From NCBI GenBank assembly GCA_963837945.1, contig CAWIQD010000016.1, positions 62,001-126,000 of the forward strand: 64,000 nt of DNA. Direction: 5' to 3'. The notes under the pieces were generated by a model that was not told the DNA's origin, did no database searches, and worked only from the letters and a program-made list of their open reading frames with translations. The position numbers and the translations under genes were made by a program. Positions 25,463 through 35,735 of this stretch are shown piece by piece (the stretch's first letter is position 1; every line of letters starts with the position of its first letter). Source of the DNA: CAVUBL01 sp963837945 (lineage in GTDB: Bacteria > Acidobacteriota > Thermoanaerobaculia > Multivoradales > DATKCC01).

Positions 25463-27905
25463 TCACTCCGCCCGGAGCGCCTCGGTGGGGGGGACCGACG
25501 CGGCGCGCCAGGCGGGGAGTAGGCAGGCGCCGAGGGCGACGGCGAGGAGCACGGCCGGGGCGGCCGCGAACGCCACGACGTCGAAGGGTGTCACGCCGAA
25601 GAGCAGGCTCGCGAGGAACCGCGCCATCGCCGCCGCGCCGGCGAGGCCCAGGACCAGGCCGGCGCCGGTCACCAGCAGGCCCTGGCGTAGCACGAGGGCG
25701 ACGATCGCGCCCCGGTCGGCGCCCAGGGCGCCGCGCACGCCCATCTCCCGCCGGCGCCGAGCGACGTTGTAGGTGAGCACGCCGAAGAGCCCGGTGGCCG
25801 CCAGGGCGAGCGCCAGGAACGCCAGGCTCGCGAGGGTGGCGGCGGCGAAGCGGGGCTGGCTGACCGAGGCCGACACCCTGCTCGACAGCGTGGCGACGTC
25901 GACGCCCGCCCTGGGCGCCAGGTCGGCCGCCACCGAGCGCAGCGTCGCGACGAAGGGCTCCGGGTCCCCCGCGGTCCGCACGACCAGGAAGAACCAGGAC
26001 GGCATCTGCGAGCCGGGCAGGCCGTAGATCGCGCTCTGGGGCTCGCCGTCGAGACCGTCGTGGAGGACGTTGCCGACGACCCCGACGATCTCCGTGGGCC
26101 GGGCGCCCTCCGCGCCGTCTCCCGCCTCGAACCGGCGCCCGACGACCGGGCGCCCCCCGGACGGGCCGAAGCGCAGGTAGGAGCGGACGAACTCCTCGTT
26201 CACCACTATAGGCCGCACGGTGCCGTCGAGATCCTCCGGGACCAAGAAGCGCCCCGCGACGAGGCGCAGCGAGAGCGCCTTCGCGTAGCCGGGCGTCACG
26301 GTGTAGGCGATCGCGCGGGCGGTGACGGGCTCGCCGCCGGTGACCGAGGCCGGCAAGGTGAACTGCTGGATCGCGGTCGAGTTGCCGAGCGGCGCCATGT
26401 TGGCGACGCCGGCGGCCTCGACGCCCGGCAAGGCCTCGATCCGGGCCGCCAGGTCGAGGGCGAGCTGCCGCGCCGCTTCGGTCTCGGAGTCGCCACCGAG
26501 GTCGACCTGCGCCACCAGCACCCGGCCCGGGTCGTATCCCGGATCGACCGCCACCAGCTCGGCGTAGCTGCGGATCAGCAGGCCCGCTCCCACCAGGAGC
26601 ATCACGGCGAGCGCCGCCTCGACCACGAGGAGGCTGCCGCCGAGGCGCATCGAGCGCGCCCCGGTGGCGCCGCCGGTGCCGTCGCGCAGCGCCGGGAGCG
26701 GGTCGCGGCGGGCGGCGCGCAGGGCGGGGAGCAGCCCGGCCAGGAGCGCGGTGGCGAGCGCGGCCAGGGCGGCGAAGGCGAGCACCCGGCCGTCGAGCCT
26801 CACGTCGTCCACGCGCGGGAAGTCCGCCGGCGCGAGCCTCGGCAGCGCCGCGAGGAGGCCGCGGCAGAGCGCGAGGCCGAGGAGGCCCCCGAGGCCCGAG
26901 AGCACCAGGCTCTCGGTCAGCACCTGGCGGATCACGCGGCTGCGGCCGGCGCCGAGGGCGGTGCGCACCGCGAGCTCGCGGGAGCGGGCGACGCCGCGGG
27001 AGAGGAGGAGGTTGGCGACGTTGGCGCAGCAGATCAGCAGCACGAAGCCGACGCCGACCGAGAGCACCAGGAGCGCCGGCCGCACGCTGGCCGTCATCTC
27101 CTCGAGGAGCGTGTGGACCCGCACCTCCACCGGGGCGCCCTGGCCGAAGATCGCGTCGACGATCGGCGGCCGCTCGACGCTGCGGGCGGCGGCCGTCCCT
27201 TCGGCCGCGGCCTGCGCGGGGCTCACCCCCGGGCGCAGGCGTGCGATCGCGCCGAACAGGCGGATCGAGTTGCCCCCTCCGGGGGGCGGCATCGCGTACG
27301 GGGTCCAGAGCCGGACCTCCCGGTCCGGGAAGTAGAAGCCGGGAGCCGTGACCCCGACGATCGTGTGCGCCACGCCATCGAGGGTGAGGGTGGCGCCGAG
27401 CGGCGGACGGATCGCCGCCGAAGCGCTCGCGGAAGAAGGCGTCGGAGATCACCGCCACCGGCGGGGCGCCGGGGGCGGCATCGTCCGGCATCAGGAGGCG
27501 ACCGGCCGCCGGCCGGGCCCGCAGCAGCCGGAACAGGGAAGGCGAGACGGAGGAGGTCGGCAGGCGCACCGCCCGGTCGCCGCTCGTGTCGACGACCGTA
27601 TCGCGGCTGAAGGCGGCGATCCCCTCGACGGTGGTGGCGTTCGGGGCCCAGGCGTGGAAGGTGTGGTCGGTCAGCAGCGATCCCCGGAAGGCCGCCGTGG
27701 CGCCCGGGTGCACCTCCGCCAGGCGCACGAGCCGGTCCGCCCCGGGGTACGGCAGAGGCCGCATCAGGACCCCGTGGACGACCGAGAAGAGGGCCGTGTT
27801 CGCGCCCAGGCCGAGGGCCAGCGAGAGCAGAGCCGCCAGCGAGAGACCCTTTTGCTGCCGCAGGCTGCGCAGCGCGAGCCGAACGTCCTGCCAGAGACCG
27901 TCCAT
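25463..27905 (-). CDS. ADOP-type FtsX/MacB-like permease 1, frameshifted
   Basis: About 814 residues when a frameshift near 27410 is bridged. The start MDGLWQDVRLALRSLRQQKG and first helix (LAALLSLALGLGANTALFSV) are the hallmark of acidobacterial duplicated orphan permeases. Two FtsX cores follow (FVLLICCANVANLLLSRGVA; LAFLALALAATGLFGVLTYN), separated by MacB periplasmic domains. No ATPase gene is adjacent, as usual for this class. Probably an exporter or mechanotransmission permease; cargo unknown. Confidence 0.8.
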
Positions 27906-27974
27906 GAGCCAGAGCATAGAGGATCTGCCCGCCTTGCCCCGCGACCGGTCTCGCCGTACCATCGCACTTCCGTC

Positions 27975-29012
27975 ATGGACGAAAGCACCGGAGCAGCCAC
28001 CCTCTCGGACGCCGCGGCGGCCCCGTCGCGGCCGAACCGGGCGCTCCAGGTGGTCGGGATCCTCGCCGGCCTCTTCCTGGGTGGCGTCTTCCTGTTCGCG
28101 GCCTGGGCCAAGGCGATCGATCCGGCCGCCTTCGTGGCGGAGATCCAGGCGCGCGGCCTCGGCTTTCTCGGCGGTGCCGCGCCGGTCGCCTACCTGGCGC
28201 TGGCCCTCGAAGCCGGCCTCGGGACGCTCCTCGTCCTCGGGGTCCGCCGGCTCTGGGTGCTCGTGCCGACCGCCCTGCTGGTCGCCTTCTTCGTCGCCCT
28301 GACCGGCCAGGACTACTACCGCGCGGCCCACGGGCTCGAGCCCACGTCGGCCTCCTGCGGCTGCTTCGGCAACCTGGTGGTGCGCAGCCCCGCCCAGGCG
28401 TTCTGGCAGGACCTGCTGCTCCTGGGCGTGCCCCTCGCCCTGGTGTTCCTCGGCCGCTGCCCGCGCGCCCGCAAGGTGCCGCCGGTGCGCACCGCCGCCG
28501 GGCTCCTGGTGGCGGCGGCCGCCGTGCTCCTGGCGTGGAAGGCGCCCGAGCTGCCGCTCGACGACTGGGCGACCCGCCTGTCGCCCGGGGTCCCGGTCTC
28601 CGAGCTCTGCGTCGGCGAGGCGGCCGGCCGGGTCTGCCTGGGCTCGGCGGTGCCCGAGCTCGACCACGGGAAGCACCTGGTGATCCTCGCCGACCTGGAC
28701 GAGGCGTTCGGGAAGAAGGTGGCCCGGATCAACGGTTACCTCGATCGGCAGGCCCTCGACGGCGGATTGCCCTCGGTGTTCGTGGTGACCACGGCCGGAC
28801 AGGCCGAGCGCCGGGCTTTCCTCTGGCAATGGGGACCCGGCTTCGAGACGCGGGAGATCCCGGAGCCGCTCATGAAGCCCCTGGTCCGCCGGCTGCCGCG
28901 CTCGTTCCTGGTGAACGAGGGCGAGGTCCGCGAGACCTGGGACGGCCTGCCGCCGTTCGAGCGCTGGGGCGGCAGCGGGAGAACCGACCCGCCCGCCGAC
29001 GGAACCGAATGA
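27975..29012 (+). CDS. MauE/DoxX-like membrane protein
   Basis: 345 residues from ATG 27975. Four to five membrane helices in the first half (GILAGLFLGGVFLFAAWAKA; YLALALEAGLGTLLVLGV) and a conserved SCGCFGN motif resemble the MauE/DoxX group, which feeds electrons to periplasmic thioredoxin-like proteins. The second half is a periplasmic thioredoxin-fold-like segment without CxxC. Its TGA overlaps an ATG of the CPHC protein region. Confidence 0.75.
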   Translation: MDESTGAATLSDAAAAPSRPNRALQVVGILAGLFLGGVFLFAAWAKAIDPAAFVAEIQARGLGFLGGAAPVAYLALALEAGLGTLLVLGVRRLWVLVPTALLVAFFVALTGQDYYRAAHGLEPTSASCGCFGNLVVRSPAQAFWQDLLLLGVPLALVFLGRCPRARKVPPVRTAAGLLVAAAAVLLAWKAPELPLDDWATRLSPGVPVSELCVGEAAGRVCLGSAVPELDHGKHLVILADLDEAFGKKVARINGYLDRQALDGGLPSVFVVTTAGQAERRAFLWQWGPGFETREIPEPLMKPLVRRLPRSFLVNEGEVRETWDGLPPFERWGGSGRTDPPADGTE

Positions 29013-29038
29013 TCGCCGACCACCTGCGGAGAGATCCG

Positions 29039-29908
29039 ATGCCGAGCCTTCCACCGATGACTTCCGTGCCTGCCCCGGGCGCCCGGACGGCCGCGCTGGC
29101 CGTGGCGCTCCTCGCCTGCCTGGCCCTGCTGCTCGGGCCCGCCGCGCCGCCGCTCGCCGCGCAATCGACGCCCGACCCGTTCCTCCAGGGCTTCCAGCCG
29201 ATCGGCACCTACTCGCTCTCGATCGACGGCAAGCCGGCGCCGCGCGCCGAGATCTTCCAGTCGACCCGGGCGCGGGCCTTCCTGCTCCTCGGTGCCGGCG
29301 TCGACCAGCCGCTCCTGGTCGACCTGCGCAGCCGGCAGGTCGAGACGGTGGGGATCATGAGCCTCGCCAAGCGCCCCGACGGCACGATCGACATCCTGGC
29401 CGACGCCGCCGTGACGCCGCGCGGCCCCTTCGAGGTCGGCGAGGCCGGAGTGAGCTTCGAGACCGGCGGCCACAAGTACCAGCTCGGCGAGCGCGCCTCG
29501 CTCACCGGCCCGCGCAAGGCCTCCGAGCTGACCGCCTACGACCCGTCCTACGCCCGCGGCGCCGAGGCGTACCAGCCGAACTCGAAGCTGGTCTCCCAGC
29601 TCGACAAGGAGAGCCAGCCGGTGCGGGTGCAGGTCTTCTTCAACTCGAAGTGCCCCCACTGCCAGCTCATGGTGCCGCGGATCATCAAGGTCCAGCAGGT
29701 GATCGACAACCCCAAGATCAGCTTCGAGTACTACGGCGTGCCGGACAGCTTCAAGGATCCCGTGATGGAGGCGAAGAACGTCCACGGCACGCCCACCGGC
29801 ATCGTCTACGTGAAGGGCAAGGAGGTCGGGCGGATCACCGGCGAGGCGTGGAAGACGCCGGAGCTGGCGCTCAAGAACGTCTTGCTCACCGGGAACCCTA
29901 CTTCGTAG
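29039..29908 (+). CDS. secreted thioredoxin-like protein with CPHC motif
   Basis: 289 residues. The ATG at 29039 has GGAGAG 6 nt upstream; an ATG at 29009 (ATGA overlap) is the alternative start. A signal peptide (ALAVALLACLALLLGPAAPP) is followed by a domain of unknown fold and then a thioredoxin-like domain with CPHC (VFFNSKCPHCQLMVPRI) and the cis-Pro loop HGTPTGIVYVKG. With the MauE-like protein it probably forms a periplasmic thiol relay. Confidence 0.8.
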   Translation: MPSLPPMTSVPAPGARTAALAVALLACLALLLGPAAPPLAAQSTPDPFLQGFQPIGTYSLSIDGKPAPRAEIFQSTRARAFLLLGAGVDQPLLVDLRSRQVETVGIMSLAKRPDGTIDILADAAVTPRGPFEVGEAGVSFETGGHKYQLGERASLTGPRKASELTAYDPSYARGAEAYQPNSKLVSQLDKESQPVRVQVFFNSKCPHCQLMVPRIIKVQQVIDNPKISFEYYGVPDSFKDPVMEAKNVHGTPTGIVYVKGKEVGRITGEAWKTPELALKNVLLTGNPTS

Positions 29909-31150
29909 GCCCACGGATCCCACGACCCCCTCGGATTCGGTCTCGCCCGAGCTCAGCTCGTTCGAAGAGGACCTCGAGCGGATCGATCCCGCCGTTTTGC
30001 CAGCGCGCGTCGGGGCTCTGGAGCTCGCCCGGGGCCGCGATCCGCGACACTCCCAGGGCGCGGAGCCCCGCGACCAGGGCCGGCGCTTCGCCGGCGAGCG
30101 CCACCCCCTGGAGCCGGCCGCGCCAGGGGTCGAGGACGGCGGGCAGCGCCGCGGAGGTCGGCGAGCGGGTGCACCCGCACCGTCCGGAGGCCGGGCGTCG
30201 GCCGGAAGGCGGGGCGGGGCTCGACCACCACCGTGCCGCCTCGCGGATCCTCCGGGTCCCCCGCCGCCGGGAAGACGGCGAGGCCGCGGAGGGCCGCCTC
30301 GGAGCGCACCTGCCGGACGCCGGCGAGCTCGGCCGCCTCGGCCGGGCCGGGCGGCCAGCGGCGGGCCAGCCGGCCGAGCTCTCCGGCCAGGGCGCGGGCG
30401 AGCTCGCCGCTTCGCGCCTCGTCGCCCGCCACGTAGACCGCCGCCACCGACAGGCAGCCGCGCTGGTCGAAGAGCGCCACGTCGCGCGCGATCCCGGTGG
30501 CCGCGGGCCCGAGCTCCGCGCCCGGCGCCAGTGCCGCGAGGCTGGTCCGGGCGCCGTAGGCCGCCACCCGGACGACGCCGGCCTGGGCGGCGCGCCGGGC
30601 GAGGCTGGCGAGCGCCTCGTCGCCGCCGTAGGCGAGCACGGTCCGGGTGCGCGCGAGAATCGGCCCCTCGACCGCTTCGTCGCCGCCCCGCCAGGTCGCG
30701 GCGGCGACGCCGCCGGCCAAAGCGGGGAGGCGGCGGACCAGCGCCCGCACGAACGAGTCCGCGAACCACGGCTCGGCCGACGGCGACTTGAGGAGCACCG
30801 GGCGGCGGGCGGCGAGCGCCGGGAGCAGGGGCTGGACGGCGAGGGCGGGCAGGTTCGAGGCGAGGACCACCAGGACCAGGTCGCCGGCGGCCTCCGCGCC
30901 GCCCGGCCGCCGGAGCTTCCCGGGCCCGCTCGAAGAGTGCCGCGGCGCTCTCGCCCCGCACCCCGCCGAGAACCGCCTCGAGCCCGGCCTGGAGCCCTGC
31001 GGGGGACAGTCGGACGGCGCGGCCGAGCGGAGCCCCGAGCTCCCGGCGCTCGGGCGAGCGCGGATCGAGGAAGGCCGCGACGGTCGCCTCCCAGGCCGCC
31101 AGGATCTCCTCGTCGCCGAGCGCCCGGAGGGCGTCGCCGCCTCCGGCCAA
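29898..31150 (-). CDS. LuxC-like acyl-CoA reductase, two frameshifts
   Basis: Bridging indels near 30905 and 30155 gives about 418 residues. The central part (VVLASNLPALAVQPLLPALA, VLLKSPSAEPWFADSFVRAL, LFDQRGCLSVAAVYVAGDEA with the likely catalytic Cys) is LuxC/acyl-CoA reductase. The start is uncertain; TTG 31150 is the first candidate after the LuxE stop. It is paired with the LuxE-like gene and no luciferase genes. Probably reduces an activated acyl chain to an aldehyde. It overlaps the convergent thioredoxin gene by 11 bp. Confidence 0.7.
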
Positions 31151-31234
31151 GCTCTGGATCAGGCGCTCGGCCGATCGCTCGGTCAGGTGGGCCGGGCGGC
31201 TCCGGGCGCTCGCCTCCGGTCCCGGGATCGCCCC

Positions 31235-32308
31235 TCAGGGGGCGGCCTCGATCATCTCCTCGGCGGCGAGCGAGCAGCCGCGCAGCTCCGCCCCCGCCGC
31301 CCGGCCCAGGAGGCGCAGCCCGCCCGGCTCGATCGCGCCCAGGTCCTCGGTCAACAGGTGGACGGCCGAGGAGAGGTTCGCCAGGTCGAAGATCGCCACC
31401 AGCCCGGTCGTCCCGGGAGGCGCCTCCGCCAGGGTCTCCGGGTCGAGCACCCGGAAGCGCACCCAGTGCGGCGCGACGAAGAGGTCGGGATCGCCGCCCT
31501 CGAGGGTCCGGGCGTAGAGCTGGCTGGTCAGCTCGGTCATGCCGTACTCGCGCACCACCCGCGCCGGCGCGACGCCCAGGAGGGCCTCCGTCCGCTCGAG
31601 CAGGTCGGCGCGCGAGGTCTCGCGCCGGTGGCCCTTGAAGCCGCCGGTCTCGAAGAGCACGGTCCCCGCCGGCAGGCGGTGGGCGCGCCCCGCGGCTTCG
31701 AGCGCGTCGAGCCAGGCGGCGAGCGCCAGGGCGGTGGCCGCGACCAGCCCCGGCCGGCCGTCGCGGGCCCGGGCCGCCGCCCAGGCGTCGGCGGCGGCCG
31801 AATCGAGCCCCTCCGGGCCGAAGGCCCAGGCGCTCCCGGCCGCGCCGTGGCGGTGCACGACGTGGTCGATCATGAACGACAGGCTGGAGTCCGGCAGGTC
31901 GGCCGGCGGCGGCACCAGCGACAGGATCGGCAGGTGGCGCCGCCGGCCGCCCGGTCCCGGCAGGCAGAAGCGGGGGAAGGAGGCGTCGATCGTCGCCCGG
32001 TAGAGGCCGAGGAAGGTCTGGCGGTGGACGCTTCGAGGGCCGCCGGTCGTGCCGCTCGAGCGAAAGACCGGGGCGCTCGAGAGGTCGACCCCGCGGGGCG
32101 TCAGGTCGAGGCTCTTGTAGGCGAGCGCGGGGACCGCGGGCAGGGCGCGCCAGTCGCCCGCGCCGCCGGTCTCGCGGCGGGCCAGGCCGCCGAGCGCCGG
32201 CACCCGCTCGAGCTGCCAGGCGTGGGCCTGGAGGGCGAGCTCCTCGAACGATCCCGCGGCGGGATCCTCGATGAAGTGCCGGATGCGCCGTGCCAGCTCC
32301 CGGGCCAT
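31235..32308 (-). CDS. LuxE-like acyl-protein synthetase
   Basis: 357 residues from ATG 32308. An acyl-adenylate-type motif (FRSSGTTGGPRSVHR, residues about 82-96), LSFMIDHVVHRHG, FETGGFKGHRRE and REYGMTELTSQLYARTLEG match LuxE/acyl-protein synthetase. Such pairs without lux luciferase occur in several non-luminous bacteria. Together with LuxC it would activate a fatty acid and hand it on for reduction. Confidence 0.8.
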   Translation of the reverse strand: MARELARRIRHFIEDPAAGSFEELALQAHAWQLERVPALGGLARRETGGAGDWRALPAVPALAYKSLDLTPRGVDLSSAPVFRSSGTTGGPRSVHRQTFLGLYRATIDASFPRFCLPGPGGRRRHLPILSLVPPPADLPDSSLSFMIDHVVHRHGAAGSAWAFGPEGLDSAAADAWAAARARDGRPGLVAATALALAAWLDALEAAGRAHRLPAGTVLFETGGFKGHRRETSRADLLERTEALLGVAPARVVREYGMTELTSQLYARTLEGGDPDLFVAPHWVRFRVLDPETLAEAPPGTTGLVAIFDLANLSSAVHLLTEDLGAIEPGGLRLLGRAAGAELRGCSLAAEEMIEAAP

Positions 32309-32435
32309 GAACCGAAGGATACGGCAAACGCCCAGCAAGCCGCGGGGCGGAGCCGGCGTGCTACGATCCCCGGCGGACTTCCGTCGATCGAACGACTCGC
32401 CGGCGCCGCGCGCCGGCCGCCACCCGAGACCTGCC

Positions 32436-35036
32436 GTGGCTCCCACTCCGGCCTCCACCGGCCCGCGCCTGACGCCGCGCATCGCCCTGCTGGTCGCGCT
32501 GGCGGTGATCCTCGTCGCGGGCGCCACCGTCGCCTGCGTCGAGTGGCAGCTTCGCGCCGGGCGCCGCGCCGGCTCGGGCGAGCTCGACCCGGCGGCTCGC
32601 GCCGTCGCCGCCTTCGCCGGCCAACGGCTGGAGAGCCTGGAGCTCGCGGCCGCCGAGCTTGCCGCCCGCCCCGAGGTCGCGGCCGCGGCCGCCGGCGGCG
32701 CCCGGGAGCCGGGCCGTGGCGAGCGCGGGGCGGCGGGGCCCGGCCGGCCGCCGGCCGCGGCTCCGGAGGCCGAAGCGGGACCGAGCCCGCTCGTTCAGGC
32801 GCTCGAGGACGAGCTCGACCGGCGCCAGCTCGAGCTCGTCGTGGTCCGCGATCCGGAGGGCCGGGTGGTGGCCTCGGCCGGCGGCCCCGAGCCGGCGGCG
32901 GGCGCCTTCGCCACCTCGCCGGCGGTCGTCCGTGCCGGCGTCGACGGCGCCACGCGCGGCGCGCTCCTGCTCGGCGACGCCCTCTACCTGGTGGCGGCGC
33001 GGCGGGCGGGCGAGGCGGCCGCGCAGGCCGGCGTGGTGGCGGTCGCGGACCTGGTCAACCAGTCGCTGGCCCTCCAGGCGCAGTCGCTGGCGCGGGCGGA
33101 CCTTGCCTTCGTCGCCCTCGGCGAAGGCGGGACGGGGAAGCTCGCGGCCTCCTCTCTCGGCCGGGACGACGCCGACGGCCTGGTCCCCGCCCTCGCCGCC
33201 TCCGGCGCCCTGTCCGAAGCCGTCCAGCGAGGCTCCCGGGTCGGTCCGGTCGAGATCGTCCTCGCCGGCCGGAGATTCGAGGCCGCGGTCGAGCCGCTCG
33301 CCGATCCCGCGGGCCGCCCGGTGGCGGCGCTCGTGACCCTGGCCGAGCACGGTGGCGCCTCCCCGGCTCTGCGGTGGGTGGAGTGGGTGGCGCTCGGCGC
33401 CGGGCTGCTGGCGCTCGTCGTGGGACTCGTGGGCGCGCCGCTCATCGGCCGCGCCGCGACCGGTCCGGTGCGCGAGGTGGCCGAGGCCGCGACCGCGGCG
33501 CGGGGCGGCGACCTGGTGGCGGCCTCGCGGCACGAGGTGCCGGGGCCGCTCGCGGACTTCTTCCGGGACCTGGTGGAGAAGCGCGCCCTGGAGAACCTGG
33601 TGGCGGCCCGGCCCGCCGGGGCGGACGACGGGCCGGCGGGCGCCGCCGAGCGGCTCTCTCTGGCCGTGCTGGTGGTCGAGATGCCGCGCTATGGCCGCAC
33701 TCGGGGAAGCGACGAGCCCCGGGAGGTCGCCGAGCGCCTGGCCCGCGACCTGCTCGCGGTCCGCGGCGCGGTGGCGGCCCGCGGCGGCCGCGTGGAAGCC
33801 GCGCTCGGCCACCGGGTCCTGGCCGGCTTCCCGGGCGAGGGAGCGGCCGCCCGCGCCCTCGCGGCGGGAGCGGAGGTGCTGCGGCGCCTCTCCGAGCCGG
33901 CGAACGCTTTCGACGAGCCGGTGCCGCCGACGGTCGCCCTCGCCGCCGGGCCGGTGATCCTCGCCGGCCGCGCAGGGGCCCGGACCCTGGCCGGGCTTCC
34001 GGTCCAGCAGGCCGAGAGCCTGCTCCGGGAAGCCTCGTCGGGGGACCTGATCCTGTCGAAGGGGATCGCGGCGGAGCTTCGCGAGCGGCTGGCGGCGGCG
34101 GGCGTCGAGCTCACCGCCCAGCGCGGCCTGCTCACCCCGCAGCTGGTCTACTTGCTCGACGCGGAGCGAGCCGCCCGGGCCGCCGCGGCGCTGGGCTTGG
34201 CCGAGCACTCCGCGGGCGGGGCCGAGCACGCCGCGGGCGGGGCCGAGCTCGCCATCCTCGCCCCCGGCGCGGTGATCGCCGACCGGTTCACGCTCGAGGA
34301 GCGGATCGAGGGCGGCGACGACCGGGTCCTCTTCCGCGCCCGGGACCGGGAGACCGGCGCTCCGGTGGCGCTCGAGGCGCTCGCCCGCTCGCTCCTCGCC
34401 GACCCCGACGCCCTCGAAGAGCTCGGCAACCCGATCCGCGCCGTGCTGCACGTCGCGCATCCCGCGCTCGCTCGCGTGGTGGAGCTGGGGATCGACGGCC
34501 GGGTGCCGTTCGTCGCCGCCGAGTGGGCGGCGGGTCCGCGGCTCGACCGCACGCTCGCGCGCGAGGGCGCCTTGCCGCCGGCGGCGGCCCTGCGGGTGGC
34601 CCGCTACCTGGCGGCGGGCCTGGCCGCCGTCCACGGCGCCCGGCTGGCGCACGGCGCCGTGCGGCCGGCGGCCGTGGCGCTCGATCCCCGCGGACACGCC
34701 CGCCTGACCGGCCTGGGAGTCGCCGCCCTGCTGCCGCCGCCCGGCACCGATCCCGACGCCGACCGCCTCCTGGGCCCGGCCCGCTACCTCGCGCCCGAGC
34801 GTCTCGCCGGGGAGGCTCCGAGCGCCGCGGCGGACGTCTTCGCTGCGGGCGCCGTGCTGGTCGAGATCTTCACCGGCCGGCCGATCCCCGAGTCCGGCTC
34901 GCCGGAGCTTCCGGACCCGACCACCCTGCCCGAAGGCCTGCCCGCGGTGCTCGCCCGGTGCCTGGCGCGCGATCCGGGCGAGCGCTACGCCGACGGCGCG
35001 GCGCTCGGGGCGGCGCTGGCGGAGATCCGCGCCTGA
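32436..35036 (+). CDS. membrane sensor with cyclase-like and pseudokinase domains
   Basis: 866 residues from GTG 32436. An N-terminal membrane helix (PRIALLVALAVILVAGATVA), a periplasmic sensor of about 250 residues, a second helix (WVALGAGLLALVVGLVGAPL) and a HAMP-like linker. Then comes a degenerate class III cyclase fold (ALGHRVLAGFPGE) and from about residue 609 a kinase fold. The kinase lacks key residues: VAIK reads VALE, the HRD loop reads HGAVRP and DFG reads LTGLG. It is therefore a pseudokinase. It lies 58 bp upstream of an ECF sigma factor gene, so it may regulate it. Confidence 0.7.
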   Translation: MAPTPASTGPRLTPRIALLVALAVILVAGATVACVEWQLRAGRRAGSGELDPAARAVAAFAGQRLESLELAAAELAARPEVAAAAAGGAREPGRGERGAAGPGRPPAAAPEAEAGPSPLVQALEDELDRRQLELVVVRDPEGRVVASAGGPEPAAGAFATSPAVVRAGVDGATRGALLLGDALYLVAARRAGEAAAQAGVVAVADLVNQSLALQAQSLARADLAFVALGEGGTGKLAASSLGRDDADGLVPALAASGALSEAVQRGSRVGPVEIVLAGRRFEAAVEPLADPAGRPVAALVTLAEHGGASPALRWVEWVALGAGLLALVVGLVGAPLIGRAATGPVREVAEAATAARGGDLVAASRHEVPGPLADFFRDLVEKRALENLVAARPAGADDGPAGAAERLSLAVLVVEMPRYGRTRGSDEPREVAERLARDLLAVRGAVAARGGRVEAALGHRVLAGFPGEGAAARALAAGAEVLRRLSEPANAFDEPVPPTVALAAGPVILAGRAGARTLAGLPVQQAESLLREASSGDLILSKGIAAELRERLAAAGVELTAQRGLLTPQLVYLLDAERAARAAAALGLAEHSAGGAEHAAGGAELAILAPGAVIADRFTLEERIEGGDDRVLFRARDRETGAPVALEALARSLLADPDALEELGNPIRAVLHVAHPALARVVELGIDGRVPFVAAEWAAGPRLDRTLAREGALPPAAALRVARYLAAGLAAVHGARLAHGAVRPAAVALDPRGHARLTGLGVAALLPPPGTDPDADRLLGPARYLAPERLAGEAPSAAADVFAAGAVLVEIFTGRPIPESGSPELPDPTTLPEGLPAVLARCLARDPGERYADGAALGAALAEIRA

Positions 35037-35094
35037 GGCGCCGGCCGCGCGGCGCACCGCAGGCTCTCGCCCGGCCAGGTGTTTCACCCCCGAC

Positions 35095-35721
35095 GTGGAC
35101 CGTCCCGCCCACCAGCCCCCGGAGGCCGATCCCGACGCGGCGGTGCTGGCCCGGGTCGCGGCCGGCGACGGCGGCGCCTTCGAGAGCCTGGTCTGGCGCC
35201 ACCAGGACCGGCTGCTGGCGCTCTGCGAGCGGCTGCTCGGAGACCGCGAGGACGCCCGCGACGCGGCCCAGGAGGTCTTCCTCAAGGCCTTCCGCAAGGC
35301 CGCGACCTTCCGCCCCGAGGCCCGGGTCTCGACCTGGCTCTACCGGATCGCCGTCAATCACTGCCTGAACCGGCTGCGCCGGCACAAGGTCGTGCGCTTC
35401 CTCTCGTTCGGCGCCTTCGAGCGGAGCGGCGAGGGCGCCGGTCCGTCCGAGGCGTCGGCCGGGCTCGATCCTCCCGACGGCGCGCCCGGCCCCGAGGCCG
35501 AGCTCGAAGCCCGGCGGCGGTGGCGGGCGACCCGCCGGACGATCGGTGAGCTGCCCGAGAGCCAGCGGGCGGTCCTGGTGCTCGCCAGGTTCGAGGGGCT
35601 GTCGTACAAGGAGATCGCCCAAGTGCTGGGGATCACCGTCGGAGCGGTGGAGAGCCGCCTGTTCCGGGCCATGCGGCGGCTGGAACAGGCGCAAGAGAAC
35701 GCCGGCCCACGGGTTTCATAG
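35095..35721 (+). CDS. ECF RNA polymerase sigma factor
   Basis: 208 residues from GTG 35095. Region 2 (FESLVWRHQDRLLALCERLL, DAAQEVFLKAFRKAATF, STWLYRIAVNHCLNRLRRHK) and region 4 (LPESQRAVLVLARFEGLSYK, EIAQVLGITVGAVESRLFRA) are typical. A long acidic linker separates them. It heads an operon with an anti-sigma protein and a Spy/ZraP-like sensor. Confidence 0.9.
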   Translation: MDRPAHQPPEADPDAAVLARVAAGDGGAFESLVWRHQDRLLALCERLLGDREDARDAAQEVFLKAFRKAATFRPEARVSTWLYRIAVNHCLNRLRRHKVVRFLSFGAFERSGEGAGPSEASAGLDPPDGAPGPEAELEARRRWRATRRTIGELPESQRAVLVLARFEGLSYKEIAQVLGITVGAVESRLFRAMRRLEQAQENAGPRVS

Positions 35722-35735
35722 ACTGGAGACACGCG

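Noticed and set aside
24828..29054. 1408-codon open frame on the minus strand
   Set aside because: Only its middle part (about 27420-27905) is real, as the N-terminus of ADOP permease 1; the rest is high-GC shadow sequence.
30647..35368. 1573-codon plus-strand frame
   Set aside because: Covers the antisense of LuxC/LuxE and shadows the cyclase-pseudokinase gene; no domain.
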